Shown in pieces: positions 1-7,330 of a stretch of 64,000 nt of DNA. Each line of letters begins with the position of its first letter. The stretch's first letter is position 1. The DNA comes from Bacillota bacterium (GTDB lineage: Bacteria > Bacillota > Bacilli > Paenibacillales > Paenibacillaceae). The DNA is taken from positions 1 to 64,000 of the forward strand of contig JAEWAQ010000005.1 in NCBI GenBank assembly GCA_023391635.1, in the 5' to 3' direction. The notes beneath the pieces were generated by a model. The model saw only the letters and a program-made list of their open reading frames with translations. It was not told the origin of the DNA and did not search any database. The translations under genes and the position numbers were made by a program.

Positions 1-85
1 CATGCCCGCCCACCGCCGAAATAGTGTCGGAGCGCCACAAATCCCGCCCGCATGCCCGCCCACCGTCGAAATAGTGTCGGGGCGC
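1..85 (-). repeat. Two tandem copies of a dispersed intergenic repeat
   Basis: Two near-identical units of about 35 bases start at 1 and 51 and differ at two positions. Read on the minus strand, the shared core is GCGCYCYGACACTATTTCG followed by a GGTGGGCGGGCATG-like block. A third, diverged copy lies on the plus strand at 10639-10680, so this is an interspersed element rather than a local duplication. The copies lie just beyond the 3' end of the minus-strand gene at 85-780. No coding potential is evident. Confidence 0.75.
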
Positions 86-780
86 TACTGTTTGCGGTTC
101 ATATTGCCAGAACGGTTGAAACGGTACTTTGTCTTGCGAATCTGCCCTTCACTATCCGCTGTTACATATTGCAATGATAATAGTTGTCTCAAACGACGCG
201 CGATCGTGCTGTTACTCCATCCGAGAATTCGAGCAATGTCTGATGAGCTTAGCGCATTGTCTGTTGTCCTAAGCAAGTTCACGATCGCCTGATCGATCGG
301 ATGCTGCGGCAGCGACGGATCGCGGACGGCTCCCCATTTGCCCAGGCATTGTTGCAGCTTCTGTTGGCATTTGCGGGGTTTCTCCTTTAATTGGTCGAGC
401 GAGAATCGCAGCACCCTCCATTCGTCGAGGACCAGATCGTTGTGGCGGTCGAGGCCGTCATCGTAATCCCAACGACTCAAGTTGCGAGGGGCATGCGTGC
501 CGAAAGGATCGATCTCGATGCACAGCCGGACACCGGCATGAATATAGGCAAAATCAATAAATCGCACGCCATCCTTGAAATCTCGAACCTCGTATTGCGG
601 ATGCAAGTGATCGAAATTTCCGAATGCTTCCCACCATTGGCGGACAAACAAATTCTCGGCAAAAGATAGCCCCTCCAGCAGCTTCCGCTTGCGCTCGCCT
701 TTTGCCGCCCGAATATGTTCCTGCATCCACCTCTGATGAGCATGATCAAAAGCCGAATCCATATTCGCTGCCACAACCAT
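85..780 (-). CDS. PD-(D/E)XK endonuclease-like protein with C-terminal winged-helix domain
   Basis: A 231-residue protein. The start at 780 is chosen because an AGGAGG-type ribosome binding site lies about 8 bases upstream; the open frame runs 20 codons further without such a site. The N-terminal two thirds resembles DUF559/Vsr-like nuclease folds: a conserved EN-F-RQWW stretch, then IDFAYIHAGVRLCIEID, then a D-R-ND-L---W-VLRFS stretch, matching the D...ExD...Q/N pattern of such domains. The last 60 residues (SSSDIARILGWSNSTIARRL) form a helix-turn-helix. A DNA-binding, possibly nicking or cleaving protein is inferred; the substrate is unknown. It is oriented opposite to the sporulation genes. 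I recognise the family type but no named gene. Confidence 0.7.
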   Translation of the reverse strand: MVVAANMDSAFDHAHQRWMQEHIRAAKGERKRKLLEGLSFAENLFVRQWWEAFGNFDHLHPQYEVRDFKDGVRFIDFAYIHAGVRLCIEIDPFGTHAPRNLSRWDYDDGLDRHNDLVLDEWRVLRFSLDQLKEKPRKCQQKLQQCLGKWGAVRDPSLPQHPIDQAIVNLLRTTDNALSSSDIARILGWSNSTIARRLRQLLSLQYVTADSEGQIRKTKYRFNRSGNMNRKQ

Positions 781-810
781 TTGCCCACTCCTCCTCGTTA
801 AAATAAATAA

Positions 811-846
811 CGCCGATCGACCGGAACGTGTCCGGTACAATCGGCG
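811..846 (-). terminator. Hairpin upstream of the nuclease-like gene
   Basis: An imperfect inverted repeat pairs CGCCGAT with ATCGGCG and ACCGGA with TCCGGT. On the minus strand it is followed by TTATTTATTTT and then the ribosome binding site of the 85-780 gene. It could be the terminator of the decayed gene at 969-1162 or a leader attenuator of the nuclease-like gene. The T tract is interrupted. Confidence 0.4.
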
Positions 847-968
847 TGTACTTCACGACCAATATTCTCAAATGCGGCGGTGTCGATCTTCGATGAGGGG
901 CGAGCTTCAAATCTGTGAATCAAGAGGAAAAGCCAAACGAGATATAGTGTTTGCGGATAGCGAACCGG

Positions 969-1162
969 CTAATCATCCGAGTTCTTGTTATCGGCATGGC
1001 GCAACTGTTCCACTTCCTCGGCCGGCAACTCAGTTGCCTGCACGACAGTCTGCATTTCTATATTCAGCGATAACATCTTTCTTGCAACAAACAACTGGCC
1101 TTCTTTTCGTCCTTCCTCCAGCCCTTTCTTTTGCCTTCAGCAATCCCCTCCATTCTCACCAT
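969..1162 (-). pseudogene. Remnant of an Rpn-family (PD-(D/E)XK nuclease/transposase) gene, C-terminal fragment
   Basis: On the minus strand from ATG at 1162 the reading begins MVRMEGIAEGKRKG. After a frame change near 1120 it continues as LEEGRKEGQ...ARKMLSL, VQATELPAEEVEQL, ending at a TAG at 969-971. The EG-LEEGRKEGQ repeat followed by VVQATxLPxEEVxxL is the usual C-terminal tail of Rpn-family recombination-promoting nucleases. The nuclease domain is absent. This is a short, frameshifted leftover, and it accounts for most of the otherwise empty 841-1240 interval. Confidence 0.55.
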
Positions 1163-1172
1163 ATCCGCACGC

Positions 1173-1224
1173 CAAAAAAGCACACCCCAAGAGCGTCATC
1201 AACGACGCCTATCAGAGTGTGCTT
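1173..1224 (-). terminator. Rho-independent terminator reading leftward
   Basis: On the minus strand an outer stem AGCACAC/GTGTGCT encloses an inner stem GCGTC/GACGC and is followed by TTTTTT. It lies just downstream of the small minus-strand frame at 1240-1311 and just ahead of the Rpn remnant. Confidence 0.6.
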
Positions 1225-1239
1225 CACTCACATAGCGAT

Positions 1240-1311
1240 TCAAATTTGTCCAAGTACACTTACCATATCATGGAAGGATCCGATGCGCAACCTCAAATAT
1301 CGATCGTACAT
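1240..1311 (-). CDS. Possible 23-residue peptide gene
   Basis: A very short frame that begins MYDRYLRLRIGSF. Two things argue that it is expressed: AAGGAG lies 6 bases before the ATG at 1311, and a terminator follows the stop within 16 bases. The frame stays open upstream to an ATG at 1431, so a longer 63-residue version is possible. The pattern of Y-D-x-L-x-L-x-I-G-S-F loosely recalls small holin-like type I toxins, but the usual hydrophobic run is not preserved. It may be a decayed copy or chance. Confidence 0.2.
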   Translation of the reverse strand: MYDRYLRLRIGSFHDMVSVLGQI

Positions 1312-1603
1312 CCCCATCTCCTTAATCCAGTTAGCAGATGACGTGTAAGCGTAAATGTTCAACGGCGGTTCTAGTTCGTCCGACGATCGCATATCCTCAT
1401 ACGAAACGGCAGACACGACCTGTGGGGGCATGGTTTGTCCGGACGGCCGGGATGAGCGATTCGAGCGACAGACGGGAAAGCAAATTCAGCGAGAACGAGA
1501 CGTGTGATCTTTCTGATTGGGGAGCATGATCGACTTGAACGACAGGTATGATCCACCCGATGGGGAGGGGGATCTGCCTGAGGGCATTCGCATGGAGGTA
1601 CGC

Positions 1604-3139
1604 ATGAAGACGCAAAATTGGATTGATGGAACGGCGTTCGTGAGCGGGTTGGCGATTGCTGCGGTGATATGGACGGGGGTCCATGGTGCGGATGGCGGAG
1701 GATTTGGATGGGACAAGCAGCTCATTCAAGCCGCAAATGTTACTGTGAGCAATACTGGACAAGCGGGCAGCCAGAGGGAAAGCGGGCAATCAGGCGGGAC
1801 AAGCTCGCAATCAGGTCAAGCGCATGATTGGACGGACGCGATCGAGGTGGCTCCGCATCCCTATCGACCAATAACTTCGTTAAGCAAGTCGTCCTTAGGC
1901 GACTACTCGACCGTTACACGATCACCACCGAATTCGTCCAACCAATCGAATCCGAAGAGCGATGGAAGCCAGCCCGACTCGACAACCGCACCGGCAAATC
2001 ACAACGACCAGCCCGACTCGACAATCGCACCGGCCAATCGCAACGACCAGCCCGACTCAACAACTGCACTGGCCAACCGCAACGACCAGCCCGACTCAAC
2101 AATCGCACCGGCCAACCACAACGACCAGCCCGACTCAACAACCGAACCGATAAATCGCAACGACCAACCCGACTCGACGACCACACCGGCAAATCGCAAC
2201 GTCCAATCGCATCAAGCCGCCCCACCAACGAAACATCCGGATCGCAGCAGCGGCTTTACGCCGTCCGCCGAAGCGCCCAAGCTGTCCGTACGCGTCTACC
2301 TGGCGGACACCAAACGCGTCGAGCGCGTACCGCTCGAACAATACGTGCGCGGCGTCCTCGCGGCAGAGATGCCGACGGACTTCGAGCCGGCGGCGCTCCA
2401 GGCTCAGGCGCTTGCGGCCCGCACGTATATCGTTCGCCGCCTGCTCCACGAAGACCGATCCGGCGTCCCGACGGAGAAGGCTGACGTGACGGATACCCAG
2501 ACGCATCAGGTATACCGCTCCAAGGCGGAGATGGATAAGCTGCGCAAAAGCGACGACAAAGCATGGCAAGCCATCGATGAAGCGGTATCCGGCACGCAGG
2601 GGCTCGTGATCGCCTATGATGGGGAGCCGATCGATGCGCTCTATTTTTCCAGCAGCAATGGTTATACCGAGAACTCCGAGGACGTGTTCGGATTCGCGTT
2701 GCCGTACCTTCGTTCCGTCGACAGCCCCTGGGATCGCGATAACGCGCCTCGCTCCATAGAATCGGTCACGCTGCCGCTGGACCAATTTTACGATAAGCTT
2801 GGCATTCTCGATCTTCCGACCACCGGACAACAAGAGAAGTCCACGCCGGCAATCGCCGTCCAATCCCGTACGACGGGCAAGCGCATCCGCACGTTGGCGG
2901 TTGACGACACGAAGCTAACGGGCGTTCAAGTGCGGGACAAGCTTGGTCTGCGGTCGGCGGATTTCAGTTGGCAAATATCCAAAGAAGCCATCACCATTAC
3001 CACCCGCGGCAGCGGCCATGGGGTCGGGATGAGCCAGTGGGGAGCGCAGGGCATGGCACTGGCCGGCTACACGGCGGATGAGATCGTCTCACACTACTAT
3101 TCGGGGGCGGAATTGGTGAAAGTTTCACAGTTCCTATAA
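1604..3139 (+). CDS. spoIID: Stage II sporulation protein D (septal peptidoglycan lytic transglycosylase)
   Basis: A 511-residue protein. Start 1604 is preferred because GGAGGT sits 5-6 bases upstream; the frame is open further upstream but without a good site. One N-terminal membrane segment (about residues 6-27) anchors it outside the mother-cell membrane. Residues about 123-200 are a six-copy tandem repeat linker. The SpoIID domain occupies the C-terminal half, with VPLEQYVRGVLAAEMP (likely catalytic Glu255) and the typical ending GHGVGMSQWGAQGMALAGY. The family degrades septal peptidoglycan during engulfment together with SpoIIP and SpoIIM. It is much longer than the roughly 340-residue B. 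subtilis protein, because of the linker. spoIIQ follows after 78 bases. Confidence 0.93.
   Translation: MKTQNWIDGTAFVSGLAIAAVIWTGVHGADGGGFGWDKQLIQAANVTVSNTGQAGSQRESGQSGGTSSQSGQAHDWTDAIEVAPHPYRPITSLSKSSLGDYSTVTRSPPNSSNQSNPKSDGSQPDSTTAPANHNDQPDSTIAPANRNDQPDSTTALANRNDQPDSTIAPANHNDQPDSTTEPINRNDQPDSTTTPANRNVQSHQAAPPTKHPDRSSGFTPSAEAPKLSVRVYLADTKRVERVPLEQYVRGVLAAEMPTDFEPAALQAQALAARTYIVRRLLHEDRSGVPTEKADVTDTQTHQVYRSKAEMDKLRKSDDKAWQAIDEAVSGTQGLVIAYDGEPIDALYFSSSNGYTENSEDVFGFALPYLRSVDSPWDRDNAPRSIESVTLPLDQFYDKLGILDLPTTGQQEKSTPAIAVQSRTTGKRIRTLAVDDTKLTGVQVRDKLGLRSADFSWQISKEAITITTRGSGHGVGMSQWGAQGMALAGYTADEIVSHYYSGAELVKVSQFL
1970..2203 (+). repeat. Six tandem 39-bp repeats inside spoIID
   Basis: Six in-frame 39-base units encode a 13-residue repeat close to QPDSTTAPANHND. 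Copies differ at a few positions (A/T/E, H/R, N/I). The repeat forms a Pro/Asp/Ser/Asn-rich, probably disordered spacer between the membrane anchor and the enzymatic domain of SpoIID. Array length is likely to vary between strains. Confidence 0.9.
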
Positions 3140-3166
3140 AAATTGCAATCTTCCAACCCGCTGCAG

Positions 3167-3194
3167 GTATAAAACTCTATCACCTGGTAACACT
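3167..3194 (+). promoter_or_regulatory. Sigma-F-type promoter of spoIIQ
   Basis: GTATA at 3167-3171, a 14-base gap, and GGTAACACT at 3186-3194 match the forespore sigma-F pattern (GYATA ... GGNRANAMT) closely. It lies in the spoIID-spoIIQ gap, about 24 bases before the spoIIQ start. In B. subtilis spoIIQ is known to be transcribed by sigma-F. Confidence 0.65.
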
Positions 3195-3217
3195 GGCTTA
3201 CTGAGGTGATGAAAATT

Positions 3218-3985
3218 ATGAGTAACGAAGGCAACAAAACGCCCCGCAAGCTCGACGAAACTCCGAAGTCGATCGCGGGAACGGTGCCCGCCGCCCGTCC
3301 TTCCGGATGGAGAAAATTTTTCTCCAAACGTTGGGTATTTCCTGCAGCTTACATGGCCGCGGCAGCAATCATCGTAACGATCCTCTGGCTGAATGCAGGA
3401 GGCCAGGGGAAACAGACGGATCAGGTCGTTCCAGGACAGGCAAGCGTGCAAAATGGCGCAGAGGCGATGACTCCGGACACAGTGGGAACAGACGCAGCTT
3501 CGAACCCGGACGCAGCGCCGGTGACGGCAAGCGGCGAAATGATCCGGTGGCCGGTAGACAAGCTCGACGATTTCACGACGACGATGGCATTCTATGATGC
3601 CAGCGCTTCGGACGAGGAACGTCAAGCCGCCATGGTGCTGAACGCAAGCGACAACACTTACACGCCGCACACGGCTGTCGACCTGGCTCGCAAGGACGCC
3701 AAGGATTTCGAAGTGCACGCAGCGCTCAGCGGCAAGGTGAAAGTCGCCGAACAAACGCCGCTCAACGGGTACGAAGTCCAGATCCAGCATGACAACGGCT
3801 TGGTGACCGTCTATCAAAGCTTGAAAGACGTCAAAGTAGCCGTCGGTCAAGAAGTCGAGCAAGGCGACGTGATCGCATCGGCCGGTCAAAGCGAACTGGA
3901 AGCGGACGAAGGCATCCACGTTCACTTCGAAGTTAGAAGCAACGATCAGTCGGTCAATCCGATGAACTGGATCAAGGCCGAGTAA
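3218..3985 (+). CDS. spoIIQ: SpoIIQ-like M23/LytM-domain protein of the engulfment channel
   Basis: A 255-residue protein. Start 3218 is chosen because GAGGTGA lies 8 bases upstream; the upstream GTG/ATG at 3206/3209 overlap that site. A basic N-terminus and one membrane segment (about 37-58) are followed by an acidic, Ala-rich stalk and an M23 (LytM) domain. Known role: in the forespore membrane SpoIIQ pairs with SpoIIIAH to bridge the intermembrane space. Both metal motifs are visible, HTAVD (His151, Asp155) and HVH (His234, His236). B. subtilis SpoIIQ is degenerate at the first site, so this copy may keep zinc and hydrolytic activity. Its place after spoIID and its sigma-F promoter support the assignment. 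Confidence 0.88.
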   Translation: MSNEGNKTPRKLDETPKSIAGTVPAARPSGWRKFFSKRWVFPAAYMAAAAIIVTILWLNAGGQGKQTDQVVPGQASVQNGAEAMTPDTVGTDAASNPDAAPVTASGEMIRWPVDKLDDFTTTMAFYDASASDEERQAAMVLNASDNTYTPHTAVDLARKDAKDFEVHAALSGKVKVAEQTPLNGYEVQIQHDNGLVTVYQSLKDVKVAVGQEVEQGDVIASAGQSELEADEGIHVHFEVRSNDQSVNPMNWIKAE

Positions 3986-4011
3986 CATTGCAACAAGCCG
4001 GTAGATTGGAA

Positions 4012-4058
4012 GAATCGGGAACTTCCGCATTCGTGCGGCGGCTCCCGATTTTTGGTTT
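4012..4058 (+). terminator. Rho-independent terminator after spoIIQ
   Basis: A long stem (AATCGGGA...TCCCGATT with an inner CCGC/GCGG) is followed by TTTTTGGTTTT, 26 bases past the spoIIQ stop. Confidence 0.8.
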
Positions 4059-4073
4059 TAGGCGAGCTTGGCA

Positions 4074-4163
4074 GCGGTCGGTCGGGGGAAGTAGGCGCTA
4101 CAGTCGTCTATTCGATGGGGTTGGCGGTCGTTCGGGGGAAGTAGGCGCTACAGTCATCTACTC
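4074..4163 (+). repeat. Two 40-bp direct repeats in the spoIIQ - HD-GYP gap
   Basis: Units at 4074-4113 and 4124-4163 share a GGGGGAAGTAGGCGCTACAG core and differ at about three positions. The period is 50 bases. They lie in the 370-base non-coding stretch between the spoIIQ terminator and the next gene. The rest of that stretch shows no gene; I cannot name the repeat. Confidence 0.8.
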
Positions 4164-4355
4164 AACGAAGGGCGGCTCGGTCGGTACACATGCGGGCGAA
4201 GACGGCGGAGACGGTACAGACGGCTGAAGAAGGCAACAATTTTCTAGACAGTTTCGAGTGGGTGTGACATAATTCTCACATAGGTATTTCATACCATTTT
4301 GACCGGTAGTAGAGACAGGTCAAGGTGATCTCCGATAGAAGGGCTGCGGAACACA

Positions 4356-5492
4356 ATGATAGTGGTCCCGACGAATCAGCTGGCGCCCGGGGATGTGCTT
4401 GCCAAGGCGATTCTCTCATCGAGCGGCATCGTATTGCTGGATGCAGGCACCGTGTTGACGGAGGCCTATATTCGGCGTCTTCGCATGCTCCAGATTGAAA
4501 GCGTGACCTTGAAACCTTCCTCCTCAGATTTCCGCAAAATCCAGCAGACGAGCGGCAAGTTCGATATGAACGTGGCCGATTGGGTGATGCCGGACATCGG
4601 CCGCATGAAGGACAACCACGCGAGCCGCCATGAAGCGGTGAAGGCCGTCGAACAATTCGCCGTCACGCTGCAGGGATTGTCCCAGATCAAGCTGCCGGTT
4701 CCGGAGGAGAAGTTCCGCAAGCAATTTCGCGACATGCTCGGGGACATCGTGGCCAACCGGGCGTTCGCTGAAGAACTGAACGTCATGTACCAGACGGACG
4801 AACTGCTGTTCCGGCAAGCGCTGCAAGTGACGATGTGCGCCAGCGTGATCGGTTCCGTCCGGCACTACGACCCGAACCATCTATACCATCTGACGCTCGG
4901 CTCCTTGTTCTCCGACGTCGGGATGACGCGGTTGCCCAGCGATCTGACGAAAGTAACGCGCGAACTGACGGACGCCGAGCGCAAGAAGGTGCGGGCCCAT
5001 ACGTCCGAAGGCTACCGGATCCTGAACGGCATGCACGGCGTTCCCCTCGAGTCGGCCAAAGTGGCGCTGCAGCATCACGAGCGCTATCACGGCAGCGGCT
5101 ATCCGCTCGGGCTGAAGCAGCAGGAAATTTCCGAGTACGCGCAGATCGTCGGCATCTCGGATGTGTTCAATGCGCTGTTGTCCTCCCGCTATCATCGCAA
5201 AGCTTACGCGATCGAGGAGGCGACCGAGTACCTCTTCGCGGCGGGCAATTACGAGTTCGACCTGTCCCTTATCCACACCTATTTGCAGCACTTGACCGTC
5301 TACCCGCCCGGCACCCATGTCATTATGAACAGCGGCCAGACCGCCTATGTAGTCAATGCGACAGCGCGTCCCGTGCTGCGGCCCGTCGTGCAGATCTACC
5401 GCGAGGCGGACGGGTCGACGATCGCCTCTCCCTATCTCGTCGACCTGGAACAGCATCCTTATTTGGCGATTTTAAGGCGAGTCAACGCTTAG
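4356..5492 (+). CDS. Degenerate HD-GYP domain protein
   Basis: A 378-residue cytoplasmic protein beginning at ATG 4356 with AGAAGGG about 13 bases upstream. An N-terminal segment (LAPGDVLAKAI...LLDAGTVLTE) is the short domain that often precedes HD-GYP domains. The HD-GYP region (about 145-300) keeps HTSEGYRIL (His215) and HHERYHGSGYP (His240, His241, GYP 248-250). The defining HD pair, however, is replaced by LFSDVGM (Ser186-Asp187), and the expected first-helix His appears as Gln in LFRQALQV. HD-GYP enzymes hydrolyse cyclic di-GMP using these metal ligands, so catalysis is doubtful and a sensor or scaffold role is more likely. It is flanked by terminators on both sides and so is probably monocistronic. 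Confidence 0.8.
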   Translation: MIVVPTNQLAPGDVLAKAILSSSGIVLLDAGTVLTEAYIRRLRMLQIESVTLKPSSSDFRKIQQTSGKFDMNVADWVMPDIGRMKDNHASRHEAVKAVEQFAVTLQGLSQIKLPVPEEKFRKQFRDMLGDIVANRAFAEELNVMYQTDELLFRQALQVTMCASVIGSVRHYDPNHLYHLTLGSLFSDVGMTRLPSDLTKVTRELTDAERKKVRAHTSEGYRILNGMHGVPLESAKVALQHHERYHGSGYPLGLKQQEISEYAQIVGISDVFNALLSSRYHRKAYAIEEATEYLFAAGNYEFDLSLIHTYLQHLTVYPPGTHVIMNSGQTAYVVNATARPVLRPVVQIYREADGSTIASPYLVDLEQHPYLAILRRVNA

Positions 5493-5518
5493 CCCCATAT
5501 ACCCGAAAATGCTCCTGC

Positions 5519-5551
5519 GAAGGGCGGATGGACGTGCCATCCGTCCTTTTT
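5519..5551 (+). terminator. Rho-independent terminator after the HD-GYP gene
   Basis: GGGCGGATGG and CCATCCGTCC form a stem with a short loop, followed by TTTTT. Confidence 0.8.
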
Positions 5552-5587
5552 CCTGCGACTAAAGACACACTTGGCACACGGAACAAA

Positions 5588-5615
5588 GAATAAGTGACCG
5601 CGCCCCTCATATAAT
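5588..5615 (+). promoter_or_regulatory. Candidate sigma-E promoter of spoIIID
   Basis: GAATAA at 5588-5593 and CATATAAT at 5608-5615 are 14 bases apart. The -10 is close to the mother-cell sigma-E consensus CATACAAT. It lies about 30 bases upstream of the spoIIID start. spoIIID is known to be sigma-E controlled in B. subtilis. The -10 also resembles a sigma-A TATAAT. Confidence 0.5.
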
Positions 5616-5647
5616 GTACCAATCTATTTCAGCAGGGAGGCGGGAGC

Positions 5648-5935
5648 GTGCACGACTACATCAAAGAACGGACCATCAAGATCGGCCGTTGCATTGTGGA
5701 AACGCGGAACACGGTGCGTACGATTGCCAAAGAATTCGGCGTCTCCAAGAGTACGGTGCATAAAGACCTGACCGAACGCTTGCCGGAGATCAATCCGGAC
5801 TTGGCGGACCAGGTTAAGCACATTTTGGAGTACCACAAGTCGATCCGGCACCTGAGGGGAGGAGAGGCAACCAAGATCAAGTACAAGAAGACGACGATCA
5901 AGAAGCGTGAAGTGATGACGGCCGGGAAAGCCTAA
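5648..5935 (+). CDS. spoIIID: Sporulation transcriptional regulator SpoIIID
   Basis: A 95-residue DNA-binding protein. The GTG start at 5648 is set by GGGAGG 7 bases upstream. It has a single helix-turn-helix (TIAKEFGVSKSTVHKDL, about residues 25-41) followed by ERLPEINPDLADQV and a very basic C-terminal tail, as in B. subtilis SpoIIID. Known role: it activates and represses mother-cell genes during sporulation under sigma-E and sigma-K. The next gene is mbl, as in B. subtilis, though about 300 bases separate them. Confidence 0.96.
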   Translation: MHDYIKERTIKIGRCIVETRNTVRTIAKEFGVSKSTVHKDLTERLPEINPDLADQVKHILEYHKSIRHLRGGEATKIKYKKTTIKKREVMTAGKA

Positions 5936-6238
5936 GATTAGTCAAGGGCGAGCATAAAGTCGGGCAGGCGGAAAATATTTCGGACGGCGTTCGGGTCGGC
6001 GGCAGGCAGTTGCAGAAATAATTCGGACAGCGGTCTGACCGGCGGGAGGCGGAAGCGGGCGGGCTAACGGCGGGCAGTCACCATTAAAGCGCAAACGGAA
6101 CCATTTTCACGAAAATCCATCCGCACAAAAGAAGGAAATTGCAAAAAGCTGTCGAATTATCTACCATTACGGGATTTATTAAACTCGGCAAACATCGACA
6201 ATTATACATCCTAATATACGGTAAGGGAGCCAAGGCTC
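5936..6238 (+). other. Non-coding gap between spoIIID and mbl
   Basis: 303 bases with no convincing gene. The first half is GC-rich with loosely repeated GGCGG/CGGGC blocks. The second half is AT-richer and contains a weak sigma-A-like pair, TTGCAA at 6139-6144 and TACCAT at 6162-6167 with a 17-base spacer, that could serve mbl. AAGGGAG at 6223-6229 is the mbl ribosome binding site. Confidence 0.4.
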
Positions 6239-7237
6239 ATGTTCAGCAAAGATATCGGAATCGACCTCGGCACGGCCAACGTGTCCATCCACGTGAAAGG
6301 CAAAGGCGTCGTGTTGGATGAACCTTCGGTCGTCGCGATCGAGAACGATACGAAGAGAGTACTCGCCGTAGGCGACGACGCCAGAAGAATGGTCGGCCGT
6401 ACGCCGGGCAATATCATCGCGATACGGCCGCTGCGTGAAGGGGTCATCGCCGATTTCGAAGTGACGGACATGATGCTCAAGGCGTTCATTCAGCGAGTGG
6501 GCGGACGCAGCTGGTACAGCCGTCCACGCATTCTCATCTGCGCACCGAGCAACATCACATCGGTCGAGCAGAAGGCCATCCGCGAAGCGGCGGAGAGAAG
6601 CGGCGCCAAGGAAGTATTCATGGAAGAAGAACCGAAGGCGGCCGCGATCGGCGCGGGCATGGATATTTTCCAGCCGAGCGGGAATATGGTGGTTGATATA
6701 GGCGGAGGAACGACGGATGTAGCCGTCCTGTCCATGGGCGACGTCGTAACCGCCTCTTCTCTTAAAGTCGCAGGGGACAAGTTCGACGAAGCGATTATGA
6801 AGTACATAAAGAACAAATATAAATTACTTATCGGCGAACGCACGAGCGAAGATATCAAGATCAAGATCGGGACCGTCTATATGCACGGCCGCCGGGAAGA
6901 AGTCGACATCCGCGGGCGCGATATGGTGTCCGGGCTCCCGCAGACCGTCACGGTGCACTCGGACGAGATCCGCGACGCGCTGTGGGAGCCGGTGTCGGCG
7001 ATCGTGGCTTCGGCCAAGACGGTGCTCGAGCGTACGCCGCCAGAGCTGTCGGCGGATATCATCGATCGCGGCGTCATCCTGACCGGCGGCGGCGCGCTGC
7101 TCGACGGTCTGGACGCGCTGCTGGCTGACGAACTCAAGGTGCCGGTGCTGATCGCGGAAGATCCGATGCACTGCGTCGTGAAAGGGACCGGCGTCATGCT
7201 GGACCATCTGGACAAAATTTCGCGCAAGTTTAAATAA
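6239..7237 (+). CDS. mbl: MreB-like actin homologue Mbl, rod-shape determination
   Basis: A 332-residue protein with full MreB-family architecture: phosphate 1 motif IGIDLGTANVSI near the N-terminus, DIGGGTTDVAVLS for phosphate 2 (about 158-170), and a GVILTGGGALLDGLD adenosine motif near residue 280. These proteins form membrane-bound filaments that steer lateral wall synthesis. The paralogue is called Mbl rather than MreB from its position between spoIIID and flhO, as in B. subtilis, and from the absence of mreC/mreD. The start ATG 6239 has AAGGGAG 9 bases upstream. Confidence 0.93.
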   Translation: MFSKDIGIDLGTANVSIHVKGKGVVLDEPSVVAIENDTKRVLAVGDDARRMVGRTPGNIIAIRPLREGVIADFEVTDMMLKAFIQRVGGRSWYSRPRILICAPSNITSVEQKAIREAAERSGAKEVFMEEEPKAAAIGAGMDIFQPSGNMVVDIGGGTTDVAVLSMGDVVTASSLKVAGDKFDEAIMKYIKNKYKLLIGERTSEDIKIKIGTVYMHGRREEVDIRGRDMVSGLPQTVTVHSDEIRDALWEPVSAIVASAKTVLERTPPELSADIIDRGVILTGGGALLDGLDALLADELKVPVLIAEDPMHCVVKGTGVMLDHLDKISRKFK

Positions 7238-7330
7238 GGGTCAAACATCCAGAAGACAGTTAAGCAACAGCAAGGGTCCATGGAAATTAGGGCTGCTTGC
7301 GTTGGAGCGGGACTGGGGGAGGACGGCGGC

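Noticed and set aside
1970..2203. CRISPR-like array
   Set aside because: The 39-base units have no spacers and lie in frame within spoIID. They encode a repeated peptide.
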